Assembly: GCA_008828725.1 (NCBI GenBank)
Contig: MEHQ01000383.1
Span: 184,013-248,012, forward strand
Direction: 5' to 3'
Source of the DNA: Saccharina japonica
Lineage: Eukaryota > Sar > Phaeophyceae > Laminariales > Laminariaceae
DNA length: 64,000 bases
The position numbers and the translations under genes are program-made. The notes beneath the pieces were generated by a model. It had not been told where the DNA came from. It ran no database searches and saw only the letters and a program-made list of their open reading frames with translations. Positions 45,461 to 54,970 of this stretch are shown piece after piece. Position 1 is the stretch's first letter. The number at the start of each line of letters is the position of its first letter.

Positions 45461-45900
45461 GACAGACAGACAGACAGACTGACAGAATAGCAGCATTTTA
45501 TAATATAGATAGATTACCTGGTACGATAGGGGAGAAGATATATACTTAATTTCTGGTTTGTGTTTTGATATGGGGAAATAAACTGGATAGTTGAGTAATG
45601 TCATGTCTCTATGTCTGATTTGTATGTTGGTACGGGGAAAAAAAAACACTGGTTAGTTGAGTAATTTCATGTCTATGTACGGTTTGTGTTTTTATATGAG
45701 GGAAAAAAACTGGTTAGCTTAGTAATTTCATGTCTATATCCGGTTTGTGTTTTGATATGAGGAGAAAAAAACTGGTCAGTTCAGTAATCTCATGTCTATG
45801 TCCGGTTTGTGTTTTGATAAGAGGAAAAAACAAGTTGGTAGTTTAGTCTAGTACGTCCGGTTTGTGTTTTTATATGAGGAAAAACAAAACTGGTTAGCTC
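45461..45900. repeat. GACA microsatellite and about 62-bp tandem array x 6
   Basis: CAGACAGACAGACAGAC at 45462. Then units with TTAGTTGAGTAATTTCATG, CTATGTCCGGTTTGTG and TTTTGATATGAGGA from about 45540 to 45900. Confidence 0.75.
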
Positions 45901-45997
45901 AGTAATTTCTTGTCTAAAGTCTGGTGGCTTGTTTCACAGCGTCGTTGCCACTTGACGCCAACCCATAGTTGTCTAGCAGACCAGGGGAGCAGATCAG

Positions 45998-46215
45998 GGG
46001 GGGTAGGGGGTGTACTCATGTCGTGCACGGCCGAAGTCATATGACCATAGACCCTCGCATCCCTACAATGCCGGGACGGAGCACGTTGGGTTTTCACCAA
46101 CCAGGCAGGCATTGCTTGCACCCAAGCGCGAAGCGCTCGGTGAGTTGGGCGAGTCGCAGGAAGGGTGAGCTGCATGTTGCTAAGAGCCGCTCGTGAGGCG
46201 GACTTGTATACGGAC
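45998..46215 (-). mobile_element. CTR1, truncated copy
   Basis: GGGGGTAGGGGGTGTACTCATG to GAGGCGGACTTGTATACGG. The G-rich end is interrupted. It ends 8 bp before a MITE-2. Confidence 0.65.
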
Positions 46216-46222
46216 GGCAGCA

Positions 46223-46488
46223 GACGCATGCTGCGGTAGAGGTGCACCCTGTTTTTTCCTGAGCTATCCACTCGAGGAGCTTCGTACCTTCAGTGAACAT
46301 TATGTTTTGGGCGAAAGTTAAAGTTGCTACCCGACGACCAGTCTCAAGACCCGAAGTATACTCGGAAAAAATCTTGCAACACTATAATAACGATAATTCC
46401 GGCGATTTTGGGTTAAGGAGGCTTTACTGGATCGTTCAGAAATCATTTCAGCCAAAAAACGGTATACCTTTTTATCGTAGCACGCGTC
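46223..46488. mobile_element. MITE-2, complete copy
   Basis: GACGCATGCTGCGGTAGAGG to TTTTATCGTAGCACGCGTC. Confidence 0.75.
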
Positions 46489-46805
46489 AGCAATACCTGG
46501 TACTCTACGCACACACTCAAAGACCAGTCGTTATAAGATATTCTTCTCCCTCTTTCGCTAAATTAATTAATTAACCCCCCCCATACCACCGAACAACCTA
46601 CCTACCTACCGTATCTACTGTTATCATCTTCATATTCTACATACATCAATCCGGCCCTACCGCCGTGGGGGCGTTTTGGTCAGCAAGATAAGTGCAGGGA
46701 ATCGGGCTTCACTGGTCGCCGGGATCGCCGCCTTGCACACAGTGAAATTGCCCGGTACGAGCCCTAAATCGTGCCCCCGAGACCTGGCTGCGGATGACAC
46801 CCGCA
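46489..46805. other. No recognisable gene
   Basis: CTTTCGCTAAATTAATTAATT with a C run (46550-46585) matches the small repeat at 25510-25550 and 27955-28060. Confidence 0.4.
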
Positions 46806-47093
46806 GACGCATCCTACGATAGATGCATCACTTTTCGGCCGAAAGGTTTTCTGAACGATCGGGCCCCTTAATCGAAAAGCGTTGGCCTTTTACTATTGAT
46901 ATTGTGTTGCAATATTTTATTTCATTTTTTTACTTACGCATGCCATGTGATTGTTCATTGGGTATATACATACAGTAGTAGCACGTTTATTCTCCTCCAA
47001 AATCAGTGTTTTACTTACTATTAGTATAGAGCTCCTCAATTGACCACCGTCAGAAAGAAAAACATGGAACACCCCTCTACCCGTAGCATGCAT
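46806..47093. mobile_element. MITE-2 copy
   Basis: GACGCATCCTACGATAGATG to CCTCTACCCGTAGCATGCATC. Confidence 0.65.
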
Positions 47094-47269
47094 CCATCCG
47101 CACCTTTCCCGCTCCGGCTTCTCCCTTCTATTCATCAGCCTGCGAGGCGTGTTTTCCCCAATATCACCGACATCTTCTGACTGAAGCGTTGCAACCTGAC
47201 TTGCCTACAACAGCAATCCAAGCGCTTTGCCGTTCGACTATCGTTATAGTCGGCCACCTTCATCGCCAC

Positions 47270-48270
47270 CACCTACCCGGGTACTCGGGTATGTGAAAAA
47301 AATCAATCCGGTATATACCCGGGTATCCCAATATGAAAAACCACGGGTATATCTACTACCAGGTAGGGCGTACTCTGCATTAGGGGTACACGGGTATTTA
47401 TAATACCCGAGTGTGGCTAAAACTACCGAATCCGGTATCCATATTTTAAATACGCAATGACATTTTCGGTTGGGCATACGTATGCTCCGGGGGTACACAG
47501 GTATACATCATACGATACTCGACTATGATATGGCAAAAAATACCCAACCCGGTACCCGAGTTCGTCAAGTGCAAGAAGATCCAATGATATATATGCTTAC
47601 GAGGGAATACGCTCTGAGGAAAGACGGGTACAAACACGAACGTGACTGAAACTACAAAATTTGTACCTAGGTAGCCCAAGCTTAACACCTCATAAATGGT
47701 GCATATTTACTAGGTTATAAGCTCTGGAGTACACGGGTACGTATACTAGCCGAATACGACTAACAGTATCAAATCCAGTAACCGGGTACGCCAAATGTTG
47801 TACGAAGTATGTTTACTAGGGATCACGCTCTGAGGGTACACGGGTACATACACGACTGTGACTAACATACACGACTGTGACTAAAGCTGCAAACTCCTTA
47901 CCCGGGTAGGCCAGGCTTAAAACTTCAATGGTGCATAGTTAGTACTGTAGGGTATATGCTCTGGATTGCTCGGGGGTAACTCGTATGATAGCCGATTACG
48001 ACTAAAACTACCAAATTCGGTACTTGGGTACGCCAAAAGTAAAAACTCAATGAAAGGTTTGCTAGGCTATATGCTCCGGGAGTGCACGGATACATACCCG
48101 AGTATGCCTATTAAACTACCAAAACTCGGTATCCGAGTATCCCAAGTTTAGACGCCAACTGTATATATATCATATATATTTAATAGGGTATATGCTCCGG
48201 AGGTCCACGGGTACATACCCGAGTATGACTAAAACTACCAAATCCGGTGTCCGGGTACCCGAGAGAGTAT
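47270..48270. repeat. Tandem array of about 120 bp with CCGGGTA/TACCCGG motifs, about 8 units
   Basis: Each unit holds GGTATATGCTC.GG, a TACACGGGTACATACCCGAG-like palindromic stretch, GACTAAAACTACCAAAT and a TATCCGGGTACCC-like stretch. Unit spacing is near 120 bp and conservation is moderate. Confidence 0.7.
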
Positions 48271-48599
48271 ACCTCACAACTGTATATTCACGAAAAACTC
48301 TTGAAATTTCTTCGGAACTGCACTATCGGCGAAACCATCCTCATCTTATGATCTTACCAGTTTTTAGATACCAAAAGTCACGATATACAGGGAGATATAT
48401 TTTTCGTGGCCCTGCATTTTTCGACCAATAAAAAAATCTCAATTCAATAGAGATTATGGGACCATCAGATTATTGCCGGCGCACACAAAAAAAAAATGTA
48501 TCTTATACTGCAGTAAAGAGAGGCAGCTCATGACCGCAGTTTTTCCACCAAGAAAAAACAAGCATCCAAAAGGTTCTCAAACACATGGTCGATTCGCAG
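48271..48599. other. No recognisable gene
   Basis: AT-rich spacer without repeats or domain-bearing frames. Confidence 0.4.
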
Positions 48600-48868
48600 T
48601 TCATCCTCTCGAGCTTTGAGGGGCAGATGATCTGTATGATCTGTGAGGTCTAGCTCATGCTGCCGGGTGGGAGCCGTAGAACCTGCATGATCTAGAAACT
48701 GTTACATGGCTTGGATCTATACTTTACAGATTCTGCACAATATCGAAACGGCACGTTAGGACCCAGATGATCTGTAGATGATCTATCTGTAGGTGATCTA
48801 TCTGTAGATTATCCATCTGCAGATGGTCTATCTGTAGATGATCTATCTGTAGATGATCTGTCTGAGGT
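48600..48868. repeat. GATC-minisatellite element, short-array copy
   Basis: Only two GATCTGTAT units, yet the linker (TGGGAGCCGTAGAACCTGC, TGCACAATATCGAAACGG) and the TAGATGATCTATCTG array (48768-48868) are present. The element therefore exists independently of array expansion. Confidence 0.7.
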
Positions 48869-49200
48869 GTGCGACAAGTTTGACCGATTCCCCATTAAGT
48901 GTGTCAACTAGCGGTCTCTGGTGTGGGCACTCGACCCCCCCCGCCCCCTTGTAGGCAGCTCAGAACCTACACCTCTTTTTTCTCAAACGATTCACACCCA
49001 TCTCAAAACGATTCCATTCGGCGGACAAAAATGACGATCTCTACCGTACGTACATTATCTAGATAGTAACCTGCTGTTCTGTGGTTCTGTCGTACAAGAT
49101 CTATCTGTGCAGTACAGGTCCTCCAACCCAGGAAATAATGTTCCTAGATCACGGAGATGATGTGGCTCCTCATATGATACCCAGCACCGTGAATTAACCT

Positions 49201-49282
49201 TACCACACTGACCCTAAATATAAGAATAATTTCAAGTGTATGTTAATATACAAACGGTCTTTATATTCCGGGCCAGAGTCGT
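49201..49282. mobile_element. MITE-5 copy
   Basis: TACCACACTGACCCTAAAT at the left, TTCCGGGCCAGAGTCGTA at the right. Confidence 0.65.
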
Positions 49283-49649
49283 ATCAGGCATCTTATACGT
49301 GACCTGAAATATCTACGTAGATGGTCAAGTGATAATCGATTATCTGTCCCAGATGTGAAGCGATCGGCACCGATACATGCGTGGACGGGAAATCAAGATT
49401 CACAACAATTATGGGGGCTCCAACTCCATTTATCTCTGTTACCAGAACTTTCTGGGCCATCTCCTAGATAGGTTTTTCATATATTTGGGTGCCATGTTAC
49501 GCAGGGAAGGTTACGTGTAAACCTTCCACGCCTGTCCTCGATCGAGAGTCTCGATGTCTGGCAAAGACGATGGACTTCACAGCAGGATTGGCACCCCTGC
49601 TCCGGCCGTGCACACCGACCGCGGCACATGGTACGTACGGTAGGAGTGC
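49283..49649. other. No recognisable gene
   Basis: Ordinary complexity; no repeats beyond GATCTG words near 49090-49180. Confidence 0.35.
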
Positions 49650-49925
49650 GACGCATGCTACGACAGACACGCACGCACCATGGTTTTTTTCTGAGGGTGG
49701 CCATTTCAGGAGCTCTATACCGCCTCCATACCTCATGAAAAACGTTTTGCTGGGAGAGGAAAATGAACGGCTATAATGCCCGACGAAAATCCCCATGGTC
49801 GTGAGTATACAACGACAAATACTGCACCACAAGAATGAAGCGCATTTGGAAGGAGCCCTTATAGGTCATTCATAAAACGTTTCAGCCAAAAAAAGGTATA
49901 CCTTATACCTCTATCGTAGCAGTCG
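49650..49925. mobile_element. MITE-2 copy
   Basis: GACGCATGCTACGACAGACA to TACCTCTATCGTAGCAGTCG; core GTGGCCATTTCAGGAGCTC. Confidence 0.7.
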
Positions 49926-50261
49926 TGTACTTATATTCCTAACTTGGAGAGGCCTCGTACGTATATGATACCAGGTACGTCACCACACACCTGGACATTT
50001 TGTGAAAAAGTGGGCGTCTGAGCCGATGAACAAACCTCATGACCTATGGCACGTAAGATACGAGCAGGCGTGCAACGAATCCCTTTGCGTAGCACAAAAC
50101 GCATAGGTTGCAATGGTAATCGGCAGTTCTTGTAACACGAGCCACATCTGTCTGTGTGGTACAAGGTAATGCTACCGTCCGGCGGGTACATTGTACATCC
50201 CCCAGGTTCATATCATATGATACGATACGCGTTCATGATGATTATATGATACATTAAATCG

Positions 50262-50608
50262 TGCCCCGATGGTCTAGCAGGTAACCTCGAACGCTTCTAA
50301 CGTTGATGTCTGGAGTTCGAACTCACGTGGGTCGGACTTTTGAGTTTATTTGCAAAAATAAATAAAAAACGGAATCAACTGCTGAGAGCGCCAATTAATA
50401 GTAGCGTGGGTAGGCACAATTCGATGCGAGTCGACGAGGGAAGGAAAGGCTGAAGTCTTCTCGCGATAAAAATGCAAGGCAAGAACCGTAGTGGGGAGGA
50501 GGGAGAGGAGCCTACTTTGTGACCCCGGATCTGAGTTACGACTAGGGAGGAGAGAGAAAGGAAGGGCGAAGATAATAAATGGGATGGACAAAAAAAAAAA
50601 AAAAAACA
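50262..50608 (+). mobile_element. SINE with tRNA-like head and poly-A tail
   Basis: The head carries an A-box-like TGGTCTAGCAGG (50270) and B-box-like GAGTTCGAACTC (50313), pol III promoter spacing. The body includes GAGTCGACGAGGGAAGG, GGGGAGGAGGGAGAGGAG and GGGCGAAGATAATAAATGGG, and ends in 18 A at 50590-50607. The acceptor stem is degenerate, so this is not a functional tRNA. The body recurs at 57720-58110 (split by MITE-4), inverted at 20318-20540, and as a fragment near 16030. Confidence 0.65.
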
Positions 50609-50688
50609 CAGTCTGACTCGAAAAAACGGCGTGGACTTTGGCCCGGGAACAATGTTCGGTCATCGAAATAGAACCAGCCTGTACAGTA

Positions 50689-50768
50689 TTATTACGGGGA
50701 ACCATAGTAAATAGGACCGAATATAGATAGTAAAAATAGGGAAATATATAGGCTTTTGTGTGTATCGT
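50689..50768. mobile_element. MITE-1, left part, abutting the FNIP gene 3' end
   Basis: TTATTACGGGGAACCATAG and the following 60 bases match the MITE-1 left half and stop at GCTTTTGTGTGTATC, about 40 bp beyond the stop of the - strand FNIP gene. It may lie in that gene's 3' untranslated region. Confidence 0.55.
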
Positions 50769-50808
50769 AGCAGCATCCGCCCCCCGGCAAAGCAAAAACA
50801 AAAAAACG

Positions 50809-52209
50809 CTATCTATGTCTGGCAACGCACTTTGCTTCGCAAGACGATGATTGACCGCGGCGGCACACGCGGGCACCCTCGGGTAGGACCAGACCCGCGA
50901 TGTCGAACGCGCGGCTAACCGTCAACTTCTTCAGAGACAACGGCCAAACCATCCCTTCTAGCGACAGCCGAGAAAAGACACCCAGCTCGAGCTCCTCCAG
51001 CGCGTCCGGCCACTTCGCGTACTCTCGCGGCTGATTGAACCGGTAGCCCAGGGATAGCCTCTTTAGGCGCGGTGGCCAGCGCACACCGAGGAGGGGCTGG
51101 TCGAACGCCCAGCCGAGGGCTAGCTCTTCGAGACCGGCCGGCCATCGGACAAACTCGAGGGACTGGTTGAAGTGTCCTCCCAGCACTAGCTTTTTTAATC
51201 CTTGCGGAAGCTGTACCTCGTCGATGGGCCTGTCGTACACCCCGGCGATCGTAAGCGTTTCCAGGCTTCCGGGGAGCGCTACGCCTCTCAGAGAGCGGTT
51301 GAAATTCCACCCGAAGCTCAGCACCTTCAGCGAAGCCGGCCAGGTTATCCCGCCGCCTCCCTGCACCGGCTGGTTGAACTTGTATCCGAAGGTTAGACGG
51401 GCCAGAGAGCGCGGCCAACGCACTGGCTCTATTGGGTGGTTGTACTCGTGGCCAAACGTTATCTCCGATAGGCGCTTCGGCCAGGCGATGTCTGAACACG
51501 GCTGGGCAAACCCGTGTCCGAGTGTCAGGCGCTCAAGCCCATCCGGCCAGCTGACTCCTCCCAACGCACAGTTGAACGACTTCCCGAAGGTGATTTCTTT
51601 TAGCCTGCGCGGCCAAGATACCCCTTGCAGGGGTTGGTTAAACGCCGATCCGAAGGTGATCCGTTCGAGCCCCCTCGGCCACGCGATTCCGTTGACGCAC
51701 CCGTTGAACGCGTCCCCAAACACCATGCACTTCACATCGAGCAACAGAGGGGAGCTACTCATTTCGCCTTTGTGCTCTTCGTGAGGGAGGCAGCGCAGCT
51801 CTTGGGCGGACGGCTTATCCCAGGTGACCTTCGCCGCCCTCACGGCTGGCACGCGCTCGAGCTTGGGCGGCGCGCGTTCGAGTTCGTGAGTCACGCGTTC
51901 GCGCCTGGGAGACGCTGGTTCACAGCAAGAAGGTTCGCAGTGACCACCCTCGCCAAACTGTACAGGGGAGGGCTTAGCTGGCGGCTCCCTGCCGTTGCTC
52001 CTTGACCTCGACGCCCACAAGCTACGCGGGGTGTCGTTTCCCACCCAAACGTGAAAAGCGATCGCCTCTCGGCATTCCTCGCACGATTGCAACGACGCTA
52101 CGCTAAGGCTCTTCGCTGACGCAAGCCGCTGGGATGTTGCTTTACCGCCGACGTGTTCACCACTGAGGAAGATTCGGAGTGCCGCGAGGTAGAGCGTGTT
52201 GTACGCCAC
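50809..52209 (-). CDS. FNIP-repeat protein, at least 466 residues, 5' end unclear
   Basis: About 13 repeats of 22 residues (such as LERITFGSAFNQPLQGVSWP) fill residues about 157-450. The region before them matches the + strand paralogue: SL.SC...RE, TPRSLWA.RSRS and RVPAVRAAKVTW correspond to SLEVCRAWRE, TPRWLWAGASRS and RVPVLHATRVTW. The 52209 boundary is a GTG, not a credible start. The frame stays open upstream (reading FIHPDGITRPREAAAG and TNQVAYN) into a 35-base G run on the + strand at 52302-52336. The true start therefore lies beyond that run, at a junction whose frame depends on its exact length, or at an acceptor such as AACCAG just upstream. An internal ATG before SSSPLLL (near residue 150) would give only the repeat domain. 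Function is unknown. Confidence 0.78.
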   Translation of the reverse strand: MAYNTLYLAALRIFLSGEHVGGKATSQRLASAKSLSVASLQSCEECREAIAFHVWVGNDTPRSLWASRSRSNGREPPAKPSPVQFGEGGHCEPSCCEPASPRRERVTHELERAPPKLERVPAVRAAKVTWDKPSAQELRCLPHEEHKGEMSSSPLLLDVKCMVFGDAFNGCVNGIAWPRGLERITFGSAFNQPLQGVSWPRRLKEITFGKSFNCALGGVSWPDGLERLTLGHGFAQPCSDIAWPKRLSEITFGHEYNHPIEPVRWPRSLARLTFGYKFNQPVQGGGGITWPASLKVLSFGWNFNRSLRGVALPGSLETLTIAGVYDRPIDEVQLPQGLKKLVLGGHFNQSLEFVRWPAGLEELALGWAFDQPLLGVRWPPRLKRLSLGYRFNQPREYAKWPDALEELELGVFSRLSLEGMVWPLSLKKLTVSRAFDIAGLVLPEGARVCRRGQSSSCEAKCVARHR

Positions 52210-52301
52210 CTGGTTCGTAGACGCAGCGGCTGCGGTAGCACGTCCTGCTGCTGCTTCCCGTGGCCGAGTGATGCCGTCTGGGTGTATGAAGCGTTGGTGG
52301 T

Positions 52302-52336
<35 letters not shown>
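52302..52336. repeat. 35-base G homopolymer
   Basis: An uninterrupted run of 35 G on the + strand (C on the coding strand of the FNIP gene) sits about 95 bases upstream of that gene's supported frame. In one frame the run would encode a polyproline stretch preceded by ESDTAKPYVLHSTP. The exact length is unreliable in any sequencing technology. Confidence 0.9.
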
Positions 52337-52339
<3 letters not shown>

Positions 52340-52682
52340 GGGGCTGAATCGGAGTTGAATGAAGGACATACGGCTTGGCGGTGTCACTTTCGTGTACCAT
52401 GTAGCCAGTTGCCAGGAAGGTGGGATCGTACAGGCTGTATATACTCGAAAATATGTGTTTCACATCGCTTATTTCCGGGTGTGTATGACTACGTAGCGGC
52501 AAATGGGATGCGATGGTTTGACGGCACTCTTGCTCCTCGACGGACCAGCCGTCAAGCAGCTCCCATGACTGAAGTACTGTAATGCTGTATATTAAGCCTG
52601 ACAGGTCTTGGCGGGCCGTCAAATGACATTGACGGGTCAAGCCTAGACTATCAACCGACCTATTTGTCGTTAGCGATACAGA

Positions 52683-52861
52683 ACAGTACAGGACACCTAA
52701 TAGGAAACAGGTTAACAAGAAAGCCATGCTGGTAGTTACAGATAAATAATAAATTTCGAGTGCCGTCATCTTAAAATTAGTGCAGAAGGCACCCTATATC
52801 TCAAATAAGAAATCCAGCCTGAGGCCAGATTTCCTGTTTCTTATTTGGTGTCCTGTTCTGT
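52683..52861. mobile_element. MITE-3, complete copy
   Basis: ACAGTACAGGACACCTAATAG at the left and TTATTTGGTGTCCTGTTCTG at the right, 179 bp. It lies upstream of the - strand FNIP gene, between its unresolved 5' end and the rest of the window. Confidence 0.75.
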
Positions 52862-53071
52862 TTTTGACTGGCTTTGATCGCTTTGCGGACCCTTCGGGTT
52901 CCACTTTTATTTCAGTATACCTTTTTTGGGTAAGTTAGCCTGTGACCACGGGAATCGACCGTGTCAAGTGTTGGATTAGTACGGACAGATGGAGGTACTG
53001 GATAGAGAGACCGGCACGGTTTTTAATGTGAAGACAACAACAACAACAACAACAACTGTATTACCTATGAG

Positions 53072-53310
53072 ACCGTTGATAACTTCAACGGTCGTCGCCT
53101 TTTGCTTTTATCTTGGAGGTCGTGTCTTTAGTGGCTGTCCTTTGAGAGTCTTCAAGCTATAAGAGCCTGACTAAACGAAAATAGCACTCCTGCCACTGCT
53201 GTGGCAAGGCTGTGAGGAATGCGTGCACCCTTAGCAGCCTAACGGCATGTTACCTTTAAGACCGTTGATGGATTCAACGGTCGTCGCCTTTTTTATCTTC
53301 GGGGTCATGA
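53072..53310. repeat. Two copies of a 21-bp hairpin about 190 bp apart
   Basis: ACCGTTGATAACTTCAACGG (53072) and ACCGTTGATGGATTCAACGG (53261) each form an 8-bp stem. Both are followed by TCGTCGCCTTTT and a T-rich stretch with TCTT..GG.GTC. About 50 bp is shared in total. A CAA run precedes the first. Confidence 0.6.
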
Positions 53311-53900
53311 GCCCCATCCCGTCATCGCATGGTATGCGTGAAAGGTCGACGCCTTGATCTTCGTCCATCGCATCTGCGGAAAACGGCCACATAAAACGGC
53401 GCACGATGGCATCGCCAGCGGGAGGCAGGCATGCACGTACATGGGACGGTGTAAAAGGAGAGCCGATACCGAAAGCACAGCCAGTAGGTGTTTAATGGAC
53501 CGAGCGAGCGAGGGCGATTCGCGAGCCTTCAGTTGTGTAGTCAGTAGCCTACCTACTTGCTGCTCGCTAACAAAATGAAATATTTTCGAAGCACAACGTT
53601 GTAACCGTTGCTCACGCTTCAGTACTAATTCCGTCTACCGTTGCGACTGACTCTCTAAGACGACGACGACTACTGGTATGTTTGTACACAGCAGGTATCA
53701 GCCATTGCGTATGCTTCAATAGCACTCCATTCTACTCAGTAGTCACTACGGCGAATAGACGACTATGTTAACGACCAGCGGATCCGTAGGCTACTGGCTT
53801 CCGCTGTGGCGAAATACGTATTCCCAACACCCCAACACGACCCCTTCATGGAGGTAATGAGGACAAATAAACAATTTCCCTGATTGACAGGGAATAAAAG
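53311..53900. other. No recognisable gene
   Basis: Ordinary complexity; no domain-bearing frame. Confidence 0.35.
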
Positions 53901-53901
53901 T

Positions 53902-54199
53902 GACGCGTGCTACTGCTGTGGGGGTATCTAATTTTTCCGAGACTCCTCACTTGATTATAGTATAGGAGCCCCATACCTCACCCAAAACTGATTTTTATTA
54001 AATGTGTTGGCTTACCCCGATGAAAAACCCCATGCCTCTAGGCGTAAACCGAAAAATGTTGCAACACACAAATCGGATAAGGCATGTGCCTTGTAGGGCA
54101 ATTCCTCGGTTGAGGAGCTCCGGGAAAATTCAGAGAAAAAAAAAACGTCTAAAAAGGGCTACCATGGTATATAGATATATCTACATCGTAGCACGCGTC
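53902..54199. mobile_element. MITE-2 copy with internal divergence
   Basis: TGACGCGTGCTACTGCTG to CTACATCGTAGCACGCGTC; an additional TGAGGAGCTCCGGGAAAATTC is present. Confidence 0.65.
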
Positions 54200-54204
54200 A
54201 GTGC

Positions 54205-54970
54205 CCCATGGAAAAAAAGATTCCCCATGGAATGGGCCATGGTACGGTCCTTGGTTCCATGATTTGTACCATGGTACCTTCTCGTATGGCATTTGCGTGG
54301 CCAGTGGTCTGGTCTAGTCCATGGTGCACCATGAAACACGCCATGGTATATTCCGTGGTGCCCGACGATGCCAGCGTGGGCATTTCGTCCATGGGACGCA
54401 TGCTACGGTAGAGGTGCACACCAACGTGGGCATTTCGTCCATGGGACGCATGCTCCGGTAGAGGTGCACCTGCATACAGTACATTTTTCTGAAGCTCCTC
54501 ACCTGAGGAGCTCTATGCCTATATACCTGCAGTAGTCTGAACACTGATTTTGGAGGAAACTAAAAGTGCTACTCGTACCCTACGAACAATCCCATGTCGT
54601 ATATCAGTATACTGGGGAAAATATTGCAACGCAAGAATGAAAGTGCGACGATTTTTGGGTTAAGGTATGGAGCCCGACCATTCAGAAAAACGTCTCAGCC
54701 GAAAAACGCTTCCTGCATCGTAGCACGCGCCATGGGTCAACCCACAACAAAGATGTGTCCATGGTATATTCCACGGTTACCCATGACACGCTCAACGGAA
54801 AGATTCATGATATTTCATTATATTTCCCCTGTTTGGCCCCATGGTACATGTAACGCGGCACATTCCGAAATACGAAAGAGTCCAGGGGGTATGCCATGGG
54901 ATATATTCCATGTGTCATGGTGACATTCGTGGGACACCTCATGGAACGGTCCCACGGTTTTTTTTCCGTG
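54205..54970. repeat. CCATGG-rich array interrupted by MITE-2
   Basis: CCATGG or a one-base variant recurs every 15-30 bp (CCCCATGGAATGGGCCATGG, ACCATGGTACC, CGCCATGGTATATTCC). MITE-2 (54395-54731, preceded by a 60-bp tandem duplicate of TGGGCATTTCGTCCATGGG) splits it, and the array resumes after it. Confidence 0.7.

Noticed and set aside
50262..50340. Functional tRNA-Arg(TCT)
   Set aside because: An anticodon-like loop CTTCTAA can be drawn, but acceptor and T stems have several mismatches and it is fused to a SINE body.
52098..52769. 223-residue minus-strand frame with a polyproline stretch
   Set aside because: It crosses the 35-G run into a frame that conflicts with the paralogue-supported FNIP frame. 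Its upstream part overlaps a MITE-3 end.
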